Shown: positions 1 to 8,657 of the stretch, piece by piece | Position numbering within the stretch: the first letter of the stretch is position 1 | How the letters are laid out: each line of letters starts with the position of its first letter | DNA from: Pedobacter sp. L105 | GTDB lineage: Bacteria; Bacteroidota; Bacteroidia; Sphingobacteriales; Sphingobacteriaceae | NCBI RefSeq assembly: GCF_009765875.1 | Contig: NZ_LMUP01000014.1 | Location: 709,141-773,140 of the forward strand | DNA length: 64,000 bases | Direction: 5' to 3' | Translations under genes and position numbers: made by a program | Notes under the pieces: generated by a model | Databases searched by the model: none | What the model saw: only the letters and a program-made list of their open reading frames with translations | What the model was told of the DNA's origin: nothing

Positions 1-153
1 GTCTTAAATCTATTACCGCAAACAGAAGACAAATTTTTCCTGATGGATTTTGATGTAAAAGTATTCTTTACAAAAAATGCAGATGGAACTGTAAACGCTG
101 TAACTGTGCAGGATGGAGAAAATATGATGAAGTGTTTGAAAGTTACTCATTGA
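1..153 (+). CDS. 3' end of an unidentified protein (partial)
   Basis: An open frame runs from the first base of the window to a TGA at 151-153, giving the last 50 residues of a protein whose start lies upstream. The tail contains a beta-strand-like stretch (DFDVKVFFTKNADGTVNAVTV). It faintly recalls the lipocalin-like C-terminal domain (DUF3471 type) of Bacteroidota serine hydrolases, but this is a guess from pattern only. The next gene begins 36 bases downstream on the same strand. The function cannot be assigned from this piece. Confidence 0.55.
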   Translation, partial: VLNLLPQTEDKFFLMDFDVKVFFTKNADGTVNAVTVQDGENMMKCLKVTH

Positions 154-189
154 TAATGCCTTAGTTTTTTATTGTAATCCTAATAAAAT

Positions 190-477
190 ATGAAACGTAT
201 AGTACATGGTTTGTGGTTTTTTTATCAAAAACTCATTGTCCCTTCATTGGCTCTTGCTATTTTTATATCATTTTTTACAATGAAGATTGTTGAATTACAT
301 GCCGGCATAGGAATTTCATTTATCTTCTTAGCCCCGGTGTTCCATTACGCTACCTACGAGGTTAAACATCCCAATGAATATTACTTCTATTATAATCTGG
401 GATTGAGTAAAGCTGTTTTATGGGTGAACACAATCATTACCAGTATTGTTATCGGTTTTATATTGATCATTATATGA
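190..477 (+). CDS. Small three-helix membrane protein, ABC transporter partner
   Basis: This 95-residue protein has three hydrophobic segments, at about residues 17-33, 38-55 and 74-95, separated by a short polar stretch with HPNEYYFYYN. It ends in the membrane (GFILIII). Its stop codon overlaps the start of the following ABC ATPase gene as ATGA, so the two are almost certainly translationally coupled and work together. I do not recognise the family. Such small membrane proteins are too short to be a standard permease, so the pair could be an accessory module, or the rest of the transporter lies upstream of the window. Confidence 0.7.
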   Translation: MKRIVHGLWFFYQKLIVPSLALAIFISFFTMKIVELHAGIGISFIFLAPVFHYATYEVKHPNEYYFYYNLGLSKAVLWVNTIITSIVIGFILIII

Positions 478-1178
478 GTGGTTTACATGCTGATAGCATT
501 AGAAAACAGATCAATGACAGGCAGATCCTTAATGATGTTTTTATCTCTTGTCAGCCAGGGCAGATTGTTGGTTTATTGGGAAGAAATGGATCGGGAAAGT
601 CTACATTGTTAAAGATTATCTTCGGGTCATTAGCTGCAAACTATAAATTTGTATCCGTTAACGGCAGAAGGATGACTTCATTATTTGCTAATAGAGATCT
701 GCTGCATTATCTGCCCCAGGATAATTGTCTGCCTGATCATATTAAGATAAAAAACATCATCCGCTGTTTCTGTGATCAAAAAAATGCGGTCATATTAATG
801 GACGAAGATTTGATAAAACCATTCCTGCAAAAGAGAATCAAAGAGTTATCTGGAGGTGAAAAACGCATTGTAGAAATCTTATTGATGGTTCATTCTGAGG
901 CGCAATACCTGTTATTTGACGAGCCATTTAATGGAGTTTCGCCACTGACGGCTGAAATTCTAAAAGATATTATCAAAAAACATTCAAAGGATAAAGGTTT
1001 TATCATCACTGATCATGATTATAAAAATGTACTGGATATTTCATCAACGGTGGTTTTGTTGGATAATGGTAATACCAGGGTGATCAAAGAATTTGAAGAA
1101 CTGATCTTATTTGGGTATTTACCGGCAGGAGTGGATAAGAGCGTTTTTCCAATTGAACCCCTGACCAAACAAAATTGA
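474..1178 (+). CDS. ABC transporter ATP-binding protein
   Basis: This is a 234-residue single ABC nucleotide-binding domain. The Walker A motif is GRNGSGKST (about residues 36-44), the signature is LSGGE, the Walker B is YLLFDEP and the switch histidine lies in IITDHD. The frame is open further upstream, but the ATG at 474 is chosen because it overlaps the stop of the membrane-protein gene (ATGA) and removes an N-terminal run with no family similarity. The family powers import or export by coupling ATP hydrolysis to a membrane partner. The only partner visible here is the 95-residue membrane protein, so the substrate is unknown. The stretch between the Walker A and signature motifs is short, as in compact export-type ATPases. 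Confidence 0.85.
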   Translation: MSGLHADSIRKQINDRQILNDVFISCQPGQIVGLLGRNGSGKSTLLKIIFGSLAANYKFVSVNGRRMTSLFANRDLLHYLPQDNCLPDHIKIKNIIRCFCDQKNAVILMDEDLIKPFLQKRIKELSGGEKRIVEILLMVHSEAQYLLFDEPFNGVSPLTAEILKDIIKKHSKDKGFIITDHDYKNVLDISSTVVLLDNGNTRVIKEFEELILFGYLPAGVDKSVFPIEPLTKQN

Positions 1179-1243
1179 CCTGCTGGCCAAAGTTATTCTG
1201 TCTATCGAAATCTACCTTTACACTATATTCAAGATCATAAAAA

Positions 1244-1321
1244 ATGGAAAAAGTGGTATTAATCACAGGTGCATCTGCTGGAATAGGTAAAGCGACTGCT
1301 ATTTACCTGGCACAAATCTGA
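1244..1321 (+). pseudogene. Remnant of a short-chain dehydrogenase/reductase (N-terminus only)
   Basis: An ATG opens a 25-residue frame with the Rossmann start typical of short-chain dehydrogenases: a beta strand VVLIT followed by the NAD(P)-binding TGASAGIG and an alpha helix. It ends at TGA after LAQI. The region from 1322 to about 1508, translated in all forward frames, shows no continuing SDR sequence. The gene is therefore truncated, and 1179-1508 holds no other gene that I can support. A HxlR regulator points toward it. SDR genes are often found beside HxlR regulators, so this may be the old target of that regulator. Confidence 0.6.
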
Positions 1322-1508
1322 ACGTTCGTTATGGCTAATTCTGGCGGGAACGATGGAAGCATCCACAGAGAATGGTGTGGAAATTTTTGAGAAAGAGTCA
1401 TTGTTTTTATCAAAAAGAACTCAAATCACAAAAGCATTAAAAAAGCCTGATGGAGAAAAACCATTTATGGCCATCACCCGAGACACACCAAAAAGCATTA
1501 ACCTCTGG

Positions 1509-1886
1509 CTACTTTTTGGTCATTTCCTTAATGACTTTTTCTCTGTGTTGTATTCCCCAGGCAGAAATTTGGTCGACAATAGGTTTTAGTGTCTGCGCGT
1601 ATGGGGTCAGTTCATATTCAACGGTGATAGGTTTTGTGACCATTACAGTCCTTGTGATCAATCCATTGAGCTCCAGTTCCTGTAATTCTTTGGAAAGCAT
1701 TTTAGATCCGATACCTTCCACCATTCGCTGAAGATCCATATATCGCTTTTTACCTAAAGTGAGACAGCCGATAATCATAAATTTCCATTTCCCGCCCAGG
1801 ATGTCTATGGTGTCATTAATTCCTCTTAAATGTACCTTGCAGTCAACGGGTACTTTTTCATCTATTGTCCTATTTTTCATGATCAA
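1509..1886 (-). CDS. HxlR-family winged-helix transcriptional regulator
   Basis: This 125-residue protein matches the HxlR/DUF24 family. It has a central winged helix with the family hallmark ILGGKWKFMIIGCL, followed by the recognition region GIGSKMLSKELQELELNGLI and the wing TVEYELTPYAQTL. The family binds palindromic DNA and often senses electrophiles or redox state through a cysteine near the N-terminus. Here a cysteine sits at about residue 16 (VDCKVHL), which fits. The gene is divergent from the hydrolase gene at 2023, and a 12-bp palindrome lies between them, so it probably controls that gene and itself. The exact ATG is uncertain, since MIMKN and MKN are both possible. Confidence 0.88.
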   Translation of the reverse strand: MIMKNRTIDEKVPVDCKVHLRGINDTIDILGGKWKFMIIGCLTLGKKRYMDLQRMVEGIGSKMLSKELQELELNGLITRTVMVTKPITVEYELTPYAQTLKPIVDQISAWGIQHREKVIKEMTKK

Positions 1887-1906
1887 ATGTATGCACTTTC
1901 TTCGAA

Positions 1907-1918
1907 GGAAGTACTTCC
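1907..1918. promoter_or_regulatory. Palindrome, candidate HxlR operator
   Basis: GGAAGTACTTCC is a perfect 12-bp palindrome in the divergent gap between the HxlR gene and the hydrolase gene. It is flanked by a second short palindrome, CTTCGAAG, at 1900-1907 or nearby. A TAGTTTTG at 1958-1965 fits the Bacteroidota -7 box (TAnnTTTG) for the hydrolase gene. I see no -33 TTTG at the standard spacing. Operator function is inferred from position and symmetry. Confidence 0.4.
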
Positions 1919-2022
1919 CTCAAGGGAACCCATGACAGTTGTAACTATTGCATCAGGTAGTTTTGTAATCATAAAATTTAACCAATAGCAATATTATTTT
2001 TCAACCTAATCATTCGTCAAAA

Positions 2023-2961
2023 ATGAGTTTATCCAGTCGTCATAAAAATTATATAGGTGCGCCAGCTCCTGTTATCTCAGTAAGTCCTGTAATCCTATCA
2101 GCGCCGGGACGTGGCGACGATTTGCAAGTGCGGGTTTCTGCGCCTATCACAGGGAACCAACTCCCGGTAATTGTCTTTGCGCACGGTTTCGGTTCTTCAT
2201 TAAACGGATATGCTCCGCTGGTGGATTTCTGGGCCGCAAATGGCTTTGTGGTGATACAGCCTACCTTTCTGGATTCAAGAACCTTGGATCTTAGTCCGGA
2301 AGATCCAAGGCAACCGCTGATCTGGAAGTTTCGTGTGGAGGATATGAAGCGTATCCTCGATCACCTTGATTTCATTTTAAGTTCTGTTCCCGGACTTAAG
2401 GAACGTGTAGACCAAAGCCGCATTGTCGCCGCCGGGCATTCATTTGGCGCTCAAACTACAGGATTGCTTTTAGGAAGTAAAATGATTGGTCCCAATGGCG
2501 ACCAGGATGAAGATCTATCTGATCCACGGATCAAAGCTGGTGTACTGTTATGCGCAGGTGGCCTGGGAGGGGAAGACCTAAGTCCATTCGCAAAGGAGCA
2601 TCTGCCGTATTTGAATCAGAGCTATAGCTCGATGACTACACCAGCACTTGTTGTTGCTGGCGATCAGGATTATTCTCCGCTTACCCTTCGCGGGCCAGAT
2701 TGGTTTGCTGATGCCTATACCCATAGTCCGGGAGCCAATTGGCTGGTTACTCTATTTGGAGCAGGACATATGCTCGGCGGCATTTCCGGATATTTGGTGA
2801 CTGACACTACGGATGAGAATCCTGAGCGGGTGACAGCAGTACAGCATCTTACCTGGGCTTACCTTCGGACTGCACTCTATCCTGAAGATCCAGCCTGGAA
2901 TGCAGCGCGCACTGAGTTGACGAATCATCCGGAACCACTAGGTAAGGTTGACGGCAAGTAA
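2023..2961 (+). CDS. Chlorophyllase/PET-hydrolase-like alpha/beta hydrolase
   Basis: This is a 312-residue alpha/beta hydrolase without a clear signal peptide. The oxyanion region is VIVFAHGFGSS (about residues 48-58), the nucleophile elbow is AAGHSFGAQT with the serine in GHSFG, the probable acid is the aspartate in VVAGDQDYSPL, and the catalytic histidine is in FGAGHMLGG. The layout resembles the chlorophyllase / dienelactone-hydrolase-like group that cleaves esters in the cytoplasm. It is divergent from a HxlR regulator, so it may be induced by the compound it degrades. The substrate cannot be read from the sequence. The downstream gene is convergent after a 35-bp gap. Confidence 0.82.
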   Translation: MSLSSRHKNYIGAPAPVISVSPVILSAPGRGDDLQVRVSAPITGNQLPVIVFAHGFGSSLNGYAPLVDFWAANGFVVIQPTFLDSRTLDLSPEDPRQPLIWKFRVEDMKRILDHLDFILSSVPGLKERVDQSRIVAAGHSFGAQTTGLLLGSKMIGPNGDQDEDLSDPRIKAGVLLCAGGLGGEDLSPFAKEHLPYLNQSYSSMTTPALVVAGDQDYSPLTLRGPDWFADAYTHSPGANWLVTLFGAGHMLGGISGYLVTDTTDENPERVTAVQHLTWAYLRTALYPEDPAWNAARTELTNHPEPLGKVDGK

Positions 2962-2995
2962 ATTTTTGCAATAGTGGCGCAGATTTGTGGTAGTC

Positions 2996-4645
2996 CTAAT
3001 CCGGTAACCTGTTAAAATAGTAGTTGAATGTATCAATGACTATATTTTCTTTGGAAATTCCGCTGACAGGTAAAGGCATAAATTGAGTGAGAGGAAAGAT
3101 GAATTGTTGTTTCCCATTTGGAGTGGTAATCAATAGCGGCATATCGAAATATTTGTCGCTTGCAATCCATCGGCTATTTAATTTTCCATCTATCTCTTTC
3201 AACTCTAAAGTTGGTATATCCTTATAAAGCAGATATTGATCAAATATTGGTTTAACATTTTTACCAGATTTTTCATTGATATAGTCAACAACCTGATCGT
3301 AAGTAACTGTGCGATGGTAAAAAGTCTGATTTAACCCACGTAAGATACTGCGCCACTTTTCATCATCATTTATAATCATCCTGATCATATTTAATAATAC
3401 TGAGCCTTTACTATACATATCCCCTGATCCCATTTGGTTCACATTATGGGCAGCAACAATCGGTGCATCGTTAGAAATTCCAGAGCGCCCTTTATAGATA
3501 TATTCCTGACCTGCTTTTCTTCCATATTGTTTTTCAACAAATAATGATTGGGCATAACTAGCAAACGCCTCATGTATCCATAAATCGGCAAGGTCTTTCG
3601 CGGTTATACTATTACCAAACCATTCGTGGGCACTTTCATGGACAATGACAAAATCCCACTTTGTTCCTCCGTTAACTCCGATCAGTTCATTTTTAGGACC
3701 GCCGATCAAATAACCGCCATAGCTAATGGCACTTTGATGTTCCATAGCAGGATAGGGGGTTTCAACTAGTTTATAGCCATCTTTATAAAAAGGATATGGG
3801 CCAAACCAGTATTCATACGCAGCTAACATCGGTTTTACATTTTTGGCGAAATCTATTTTTGCCCTTGATAAATTGTACGGCAACACCCAGTAATCTAAAG
3901 TTAGATTTCCACTTTCGCCTCTATATTGATCTTCAAAATGAGTGTACTTACCGATATCAACCGCAACGTTATAATTATTGATTGCACTATTGACAAACCA
4001 GTCATACCTTGAATAACCATTTTTAAGATCTGTAACTTTGCGCAAGCGGCCATTTGACACTTCTTTCAAGTCATTGGGTACGCTGATACTGATCAGCATA
4101 CTATCAACCTCATCCGAAAGGTGATCCTTATTTGGCCACCAGATGCTGGCACCTTTGCTTTCGCATGCTGTAGCTACAAAAGGATTGCCCAAAGAGTCTT
4201 TTGCAAAGACAACACCACTTTCCATTGGCGCTTTTTTAGCTTCTATTGGATGACCGGAGTAAAATACCGTAAATTCATCTTTAATTCCTTTTCTGATTGT
4301 GTCAGGGAATGTGATAAACACAGCGTTGTACTCACGGGAATAGGGCAATTCGTTACCATGATAAATGACCTTTTCAATTTTTAAATTGTCATACAGATCA
4401 AATTGTAATTTTCTAAAATCACTTACGGCGGTAAATTTAAATTTATTGCTCCCGCTGATAAACCTTTTGTCAATATCGAATTTCACATCAAGATGATAGA
4501 AATTAATATCATAACAACTTCTCAAAGGTGTTAAACTGCCCCTTAATGTATCTGCATGGGTATAAGCGTTTTTTTGAACGAATAATTGTGCTTTCGCTGT
4601 ATAAGATAAAATAAAAGTTAGCAGAAGGATTAAGGGTGTTTTCAT
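2996..4645 (-). CDS. Secreted M1-family metallopeptidase
   Basis: This 549-residue protein begins with a signal peptide (about residues 1-19, ending SYTAKAQ). It is a gluzincin of the M1 aminopeptidase family. The zinc site is H336-E337-x-x-H340 with the third ligand E359 eighteen residues further on, in WIHEAF. The substrate-binding loop that reads GAMEN in classical members appears as PAMEHQSAISYGG. An N-terminal beta-sandwich precedes the catalytic domain, and only a short tail follows it. Members remove N-terminal amino acids from peptides, here in the periplasm or outside the cell. The gene stands alone with a 200-bp upstream gap. Confidence 0.9.
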   Translation of the reverse strand: MKTPLILLLTFILSYTAKAQLFVQKNAYTHADTLRGSLTPLRSCYDINFYHLDVKFDIDKRFISGSNKFKFTAVSDFRKLQFDLYDNLKIEKVIYHGNELPYSREYNAVFITFPDTIRKGIKDEFTVFYSGHPIEAKKAPMESGVVFAKDSLGNPFVATACESKGASIWWPNKDHLSDEVDSMLISISVPNDLKEVSNGRLRKVTDLKNGYSRYDWFVNSAINNYNVAVDIGKYTHFEDQYRGESGNLTLDYWVLPYNLSRAKIDFAKNVKPMLAAYEYWFGPYPFYKDGYKLVETPYPAMEHQSAISYGGYLIGGPKNELIGVNGGTKWDFVIVHESAHEWFGNSITAKDLADLWIHEAFASYAQSLFVEKQYGRKAGQEYIYKGRSGISNDAPIVAAHNVNQMGSGDMYSKGSVLLNMIRMIINDDEKWRSILRGLNQTFYHRTVTYDQVVDYINEKSGKNVKPIFDQYLLYKDIPTLELKEIDGKLNSRWIASDKYFDMPLLITTPNGKQQFIFPLTQFMPLPVSGISKENIVIDTFNYYFNRLPD

Positions 4646-4845
4646 AATTAATAAAATTAAAAGCCAGTATTGATACTTTAAAAGTTCTATCCCATTTTTC
4701 GGTAATGTTTTCCAGTTTAAGGGAACTCAGGACATCAATCATTGGAAATTGAAACACGCTAACCCCGGGTGCCTGTTATGCAGCCTTTGAATAGAATCTT
4801 CTCCGTTTATAGGTTCCATTATTAACGAAGAATTGGGGATTAAAA

Positions 4846-6234
4846 TCAATTAGAGGGGCTTTTTAGTTGTTGCAACTTCTGCATGCGGGCATTCACGTCT
4901 TCAATTTTTATTCCGAAATATTCAAGGTCAGACCCGTTAAAATTTTCAATAACTTCTTTTAAATATCTTATGCTTGACGTGATTAGTGAGTTATCTTTTT
5001 CAGATAGCTTTGCAGCTTGATAGATAAGCGCATAGTTGCCTGTTAATTGATAACCTTCTTCCAGTGTTGCAAATGATTTTTTATAGTCTTCATCATCCGA
5101 GTAAAGCTTAGCTAACCAGGAATATCCATTAAATGCTGATTTAGGAGTTTTGTTTTTTACACAAATTGCTATGCTTTTACGGTAATATTTCTCAGCCATA
5201 TTTTTATCCTTAATTGTATCCATATAGATATAACCTAGATTAAAAACATCTAAAGGATCATTCAGAATTCCTTTTTCTGTAGAAATCAGGTAATTTATGA
5301 ATTCCTTGTTTTTGTATTGAGAACCCAGTGCATATAATTCGTAATCATAAGTTCTTAGGTTAACATTCTTCATTTTATATATTGATTTTACAACTGATAT
5401 TTCATTTTGATAAGAACGAATGAGGTCAGCAGAGTCCAAATGGGAAATAGTAAAATATTTATGAAATAGAAATTTTAGTGCTTTAGGCAAGCCGTCGTCT
5501 ACAATTGAATTATGGTCAGCTGATTCCTCAATTTGGCTTTCAGAAAAGACATTATTCAGCCGGCTAACTTTATTTGAGATTATTTTATTGAAATTCCTCC
5601 TTCTTTCTACATCCTTCGATCCGGTTATTACAAAAAAGAATTTGTTTTTATAATCATAGCTTATTGTATCAAGTTCAAATTTTTCCTGGAATTCGTTTAA
5701 TGATTCAGGAGAAAACAGAATATATCCATCAAACATATCCGGGTAATGGGCAAATAGTAAATTAGCATAACTGGCAAAATAGGAGTGTCCCATATAAGCC
5801 CTAAAATCTGAGGTCGAAAACGTTTTTTTAATGAATGGGAAAATTTCATTTTTTAGTGTGGATAGATATCTTTCCCCTTTACCTTCTAATCCTTCACGGA
5901 AATAACTGAAATCAATGATCTCAGAGATACTTTTAGTATTGCTGGAGCCGGTGAATTCTACAACAATTGATTTTGGAAATTTGTACTTCTTTTTGTTCAA
6001 TTCTGCAGCGACATTCATACCATAATTGCTCAACGCGCCGTAATTATGGAGATATATTACAGGATATTCTTCAATACCCTTTTCATAACCATATGGTAAC
6101 CATACATTGAATAATAAAGTATCATTGAGCGCTTTACAATAAACCGCTTTCTTAACAATGGATTGACTAAAAGCTGAATTGCTGAAGAAATAAAAAAATA
6201 GCGCAAGGACTAATTTGATTTTATTTTGATTCAT
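4846..6234 (-). CDS. Periplasmic esterase-like alpha/beta hydrolase with TPR tail
   Basis: This 462-residue protein has a signal peptide (ends SNSAFSQS, about residue 24). The first ~280 residues look like the putative esterase (esterase D / PF00756) fold, with FNVWLPYGYE, a strand VIYLHNYG, and a nucleophile elbow MGHSYFASYANLLFAHYPD. A possible acid lies in ITGSKDVE, and the histidine may be in ESADHNS. The C-terminal third is helical and TPR-like, with repeats such as DVFNLGYIYMDTIKDKNMAEKYYRKSI. Related Bacteroidota proteins hydrolyse siderophore or acyl esters, but the substrate here is unknown. It lies upstream of, and in the same direction as, the M1 peptidase, 200 bp away. Confidence 0.78.
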   Translation of the reverse strand: MNQNKIKLVLALFFYFFSNSAFSQSIVKKAVYCKALNDTLLFNVWLPYGYEKGIEEYPVIYLHNYGALSNYGMNVAAELNKKKYKFPKSIVVEFTGSSNTKSISEIIDFSYFREGLEGKGERYLSTLKNEIFPFIKKTFSTSDFRAYMGHSYFASYANLLFAHYPDMFDGYILFSPESLNEFQEKFELDTISYDYKNKFFFVITGSKDVERRRNFNKIISNKVSRLNNVFSESQIEESADHNSIVDDGLPKALKFLFHKYFTISHLDSADLIRSYQNEISVVKSIYKMKNVNLRTYDYELYALGSQYKNKEFINYLISTEKGILNDPLDVFNLGYIYMDTIKDKNMAEKYYRKSIAICVKNKTPKSAFNGYSWLAKLYSDDEDYKKSFATLEEGYQLTGNYALIYQAAKLSEKDNSLITSSIRYLKEVIENFNGSDLEYFGIKIEDVNARMQKLQQLKSPSN

Positions 6235-6557
6235 ATGATCATATTACATTTAAGTAGTTATTCCGTAATGTTTTACTGCCTCTGAATATAGCTGCATGAG
6301 TATAGTTTTATTAAGGTTCTTTTCAGAACTAGTGAAATTACAAATTATTCGTTAATTTTTTATACTTTAAAAGTTTCATTTGATTTTCTTCAGAAATATT
6401 TCTACTTATTTTTGTTTTAATGTGCGCCATTTTTTATTTAATATCTTCCAATTTTAAGACTACCGAAAACAGAAATAGAATAACTAATCCTTCTTTTGGC
6501 CTAAATTGTATAAAATATGTCCTTTGAGACAAGTAACTTAGGTTATAAATTTGTGTT
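6235..6557. other. AT-rich divergent intergenic region
   Basis: This 323-bp gap separates the leftward esterase gene from the rightward GlxA gene. It is AT-rich and has no convincing coding frame. The only feature I can support in it is the promoter at 6523-6553, listed separately. Confidence 0.6.
6523..6553 (+). promoter_or_regulatory. Consensus Bacteroidota promoter of the GlxA-gap operon
   Basis: TTTG at 6523-6526 is followed after exactly 19 bp by TAAATTTG at 6546-6553. This matches the Bacteroidota vegetative promoter consensus (TTTG, 19-21 bp, TAnnTTTG). The annotated ATG begins only four bases past the -7 box, so the transcript would be leaderless or the true start lies downstream. 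Confidence 0.65.
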
Positions 6558-7628
6558 ATGAACGATGATAAAGGTACAAGCGCCAATAATCAGCATCGAA
6601 AACTAGTGGTCATCGTGGCCATGACGGGGAACATGTTACTTGATTTTGCCGGGCCGGCGGATGTTTTTACGAATGCCGACAAGTGTTTAAAGGCTTCCGG
6701 TTCACAGCTCGGTTATGATGTTCTGATCGCATCTCCAACGATGAATAAAAAAGTGGCCACCGCTACCGGAATGGATATTGTGTGCCAATATAGCGTAAGA
6801 GAAATTACAACGCCAATTGATACGGTGATCGTGGCCGGTAACGATTTTCAACCATCACAAAAATCAGAATACGCAGATTTTTGTAATTGGTTATCCTGTA
6901 TCAATGATGCGCATACCCGCCGCATTGGTTCCGTTTGCGGAGGCGCCTTTGCTTTAGCCGAGGCAGGGTTGTTAAATGGAAAAAAAGCAACCACACATTG
7001 GCAATTGAGTGAAAGATTAAAAAAGGAATATCCGCTTGTGGAAGTGAACAGCAATGCATTTTACTCCACGGATGGGAATATTTATACTTCAGGAGGTGTG
7101 TCATCCGGGATTGACCTTTCCCTCGCTTTGGTAGAAGAAGACCATGGAAAAGACATCGCCATTCAGGTTGCCCGCAAGTTGATTTTTTATTTATCGCGAC
7201 CAGGTTTTCAGGTTCAATTTGCTAACCTGCTGCCGGTTTATGAAAGTTCAACTATTGCCGGGAAATTGGGTGCTTGGTTTAGCGAAAACCTTCACGAGGC
7301 ACTGGATGTTATCCGGATTGCCGACCATCTGAATATGAGTCCCAGGAATTTTACCCGTGTTTTCCATCAGCAAACGGGTTTGCCCCCTGCCAAATTTATA
7401 GAAAAACTAAGGGTGGAGACGGCCCGGAAATATCTGGAAGATACCGACCTGTCATTGGAAAATATTGCTGAAAAATGTGGCTTGGGAGGGCTGGTTTCCA
7501 TGAGGCGGACTTTCCTGAGACATTTATTGACTACGCCTTCGGATTATCGGCGGGCATTTAGGACATCACTCAAAATACCTGGAATTAACGACGTTATTTT
7601 ACCCAGTTTACATCACCACTTAACATAA
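6558..7628 (+). CDS. GlxA-family transcriptional regulator (DJ-1/PfpI plus AraC)
   Basis: This 356-residue regulator has two domains. Residues about 15-200 form a DJ-1/PfpI domain with the nucleophile-like cysteine in GSVCGGAFALAEAGLL and the histidine in ATTHWQL. Residues about 235-340 form an AraC-type double helix-turn-helix (LNMSPRNFTRVFHQQTG and LENIAEKCGLG). GlxA-type proteins usually bind ligand with the first domain and activate genes with the second. The gene is five bases upstream of a GAPDH-like gene, and both appear to be read from one consensus promoter. The regulator may therefore control its own operon. The start is uncertain because the promoter abuts it; a later in-frame start cannot be excluded. 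Confidence 0.88.
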   Translation: MNDDKGTSANNQHRKLVVIVAMTGNMLLDFAGPADVFTNADKCLKASGSQLGYDVLIASPTMNKKVATATGMDIVCQYSVREITTPIDTVIVAGNDFQPSQKSEYADFCNWLSCINDAHTRRIGSVCGGAFALAEAGLLNGKKATTHWQLSERLKKEYPLVEVNSNAFYSTDGNIYTSGGVSSGIDLSLALVEEDHGKDIAIQVARKLIFYLSRPGFQVQFANLLPVYESSTIAGKLGAWFSENLHEALDVIRIADHLNMSPRNFTRVFHQQTGLPPAKFIEKLRVETARKYLEDTDLSLENIAEKCGLGGLVSMRRTFLRHLLTTPSDYRRAFRTSLKIPGINDVILPSLHHHLT

Positions 7629-7633
7629 ATATA

Positions 7634-8611
7634 ATGAAAATTGCAATTAATGGATTTGGCCGTATAGGCAGAATGACCCTTAGGGCATTACAGGATAAAC
7701 CAGAAATAGAAGTTGTCGCAGTAAATGATCTGACAGACATCAAAACTTTAACTCATCTGCTTAAATACGATACCGCACACGGACGTTTTCCGGGAGAGGT
7801 AAGCAGTGATGACGATCAGATCGTTGTAAACGGCAAAGGTATTTTGCTGCTGAGTGAAAAAGATCCTGAAAAACTTCCATGGAAAGATTTAGGTATTGAT
7901 GTAGTCATAGAATCAACTGGCAGGTTTACAGATAAGTCTGCGGCCTATTCACATATCAATGCCGGCGCAAAAAAAGTATTGATCACAGCCCCCGCTACAG
8001 GCGGTGTAAAAACAATTGTTCATGGTGTAAATAATGAGTTTATAGGGGATGACCTGATTTATTCCACTGCCTCCTGCACCACTGGCAGTATTGCCCCGAT
8101 ATTATCAATTCTGGATAAAGAATTTGGAATTGAATCTGGTTACATGATTACCATTCATGCCTTTACGGCCGATCAAAACTTACAGGATGCCCCTCATAAA
8201 GATCTGAGAAGGGCACGCGCAGCGTCTTATTCCATTATCCCTACCACTACCGGTGCAGCAAAAGCAATTGGTGATGTTTTGCCCAGCTTAAAAGGGAAGA
8301 TGGATGGTTATTCGTATCGTGTTCCGGTAATCGACGGATCGATAGTGGATCTGTCTGTCAATTTAAAAAAGGAAGTAACGGTTAGCGAATTAAATGATTT
8401 GTTTAAATCTTATGCAGATACCTCTCTTAAAGGTATACTGGAATATACAGAAGAACCTTTGGTATCTGCTGATATTCTTGGGAATACACATTCTTCAATT
8501 GTAGATGGAACGATGACCAAAGCTATCGGTAACTTCGTCAAAGTTGTGGCCTGGTATGACAATGAAGTAGGAATTTCTAACAGGATAGCCGAACTGGTAG
8601 GGCTTCTTTAA
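7634..8611 (+). CDS. gap: Type I glyceraldehyde-3-phosphate dehydrogenase paralogue
   Basis: This is a 325-residue GAPDH. The NAD-binding start is INGFGRIGRM and the catalytic cysteine is in SCTTGSIAP. The catalytic histidine is in TIHAFTADQ, and the phosphate-site region reads RRARAASYSIIPTTTGAAKAIG. The C-terminal WYDNEVGISNR is also typical. Two normally near-invariant segments differ: SNASCTTNCLAP of housekeeping enzymes reads STASCTTGSIAP, and RVPTPNVSVVDL reads RVPVIDGSIVDL. The cysteine itself is kept. The gene lies directly behind a GlxA regulator rather than with glycolytic genes. It is probably a secondary, conditionally expressed paralogue of oxidoreductase function. A perfect terminator hairpin follows. 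Confidence 0.87.
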   Translation: MKIAINGFGRIGRMTLRALQDKPEIEVVAVNDLTDIKTLTHLLKYDTAHGRFPGEVSSDDDQIVVNGKGILLLSEKDPEKLPWKDLGIDVVIESTGRFTDKSAAYSHINAGAKKVLITAPATGGVKTIVHGVNNEFIGDDLIYSTASCTTGSIAPILSILDKEFGIESGYMITIHAFTADQNLQDAPHKDLRRARAASYSIIPTTTGAAKAIGDVLPSLKGKMDGYSYRVPVIDGSIVDLSVNLKKEVTVSELNDLFKSYADTSLKGILEYTEEPLVSADILGNTHSSIVDGTMTKAIGNFVKVVAWYDNEVGISNRIAELVGLL

Positions 8612-8617
8612 TAAAAT

Positions 8618-8653
8618 AACTATCAGGCACACTTATCCCCGTGCCTGATAGTT
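8618..8653. terminator. Bidirectional terminator between convergent gap and curA-like genes
   Basis: A perfect 13-bp inverted repeat (8618-8630 and 8641-8653; arms AACTATCAGGCAC and its complement) has a 10-base loop. It lies between two convergent genes and can fold in transcripts from either strand. Confidence 0.85.
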
Positions 8654-8657
8654 AATA

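Noticed and set aside
1353..1731. Plus-strand frames over 1353-1731
   Set aside because: They lie largely antisense to the HxlR gene or in the SDR remnant region and show no protein-family pattern.
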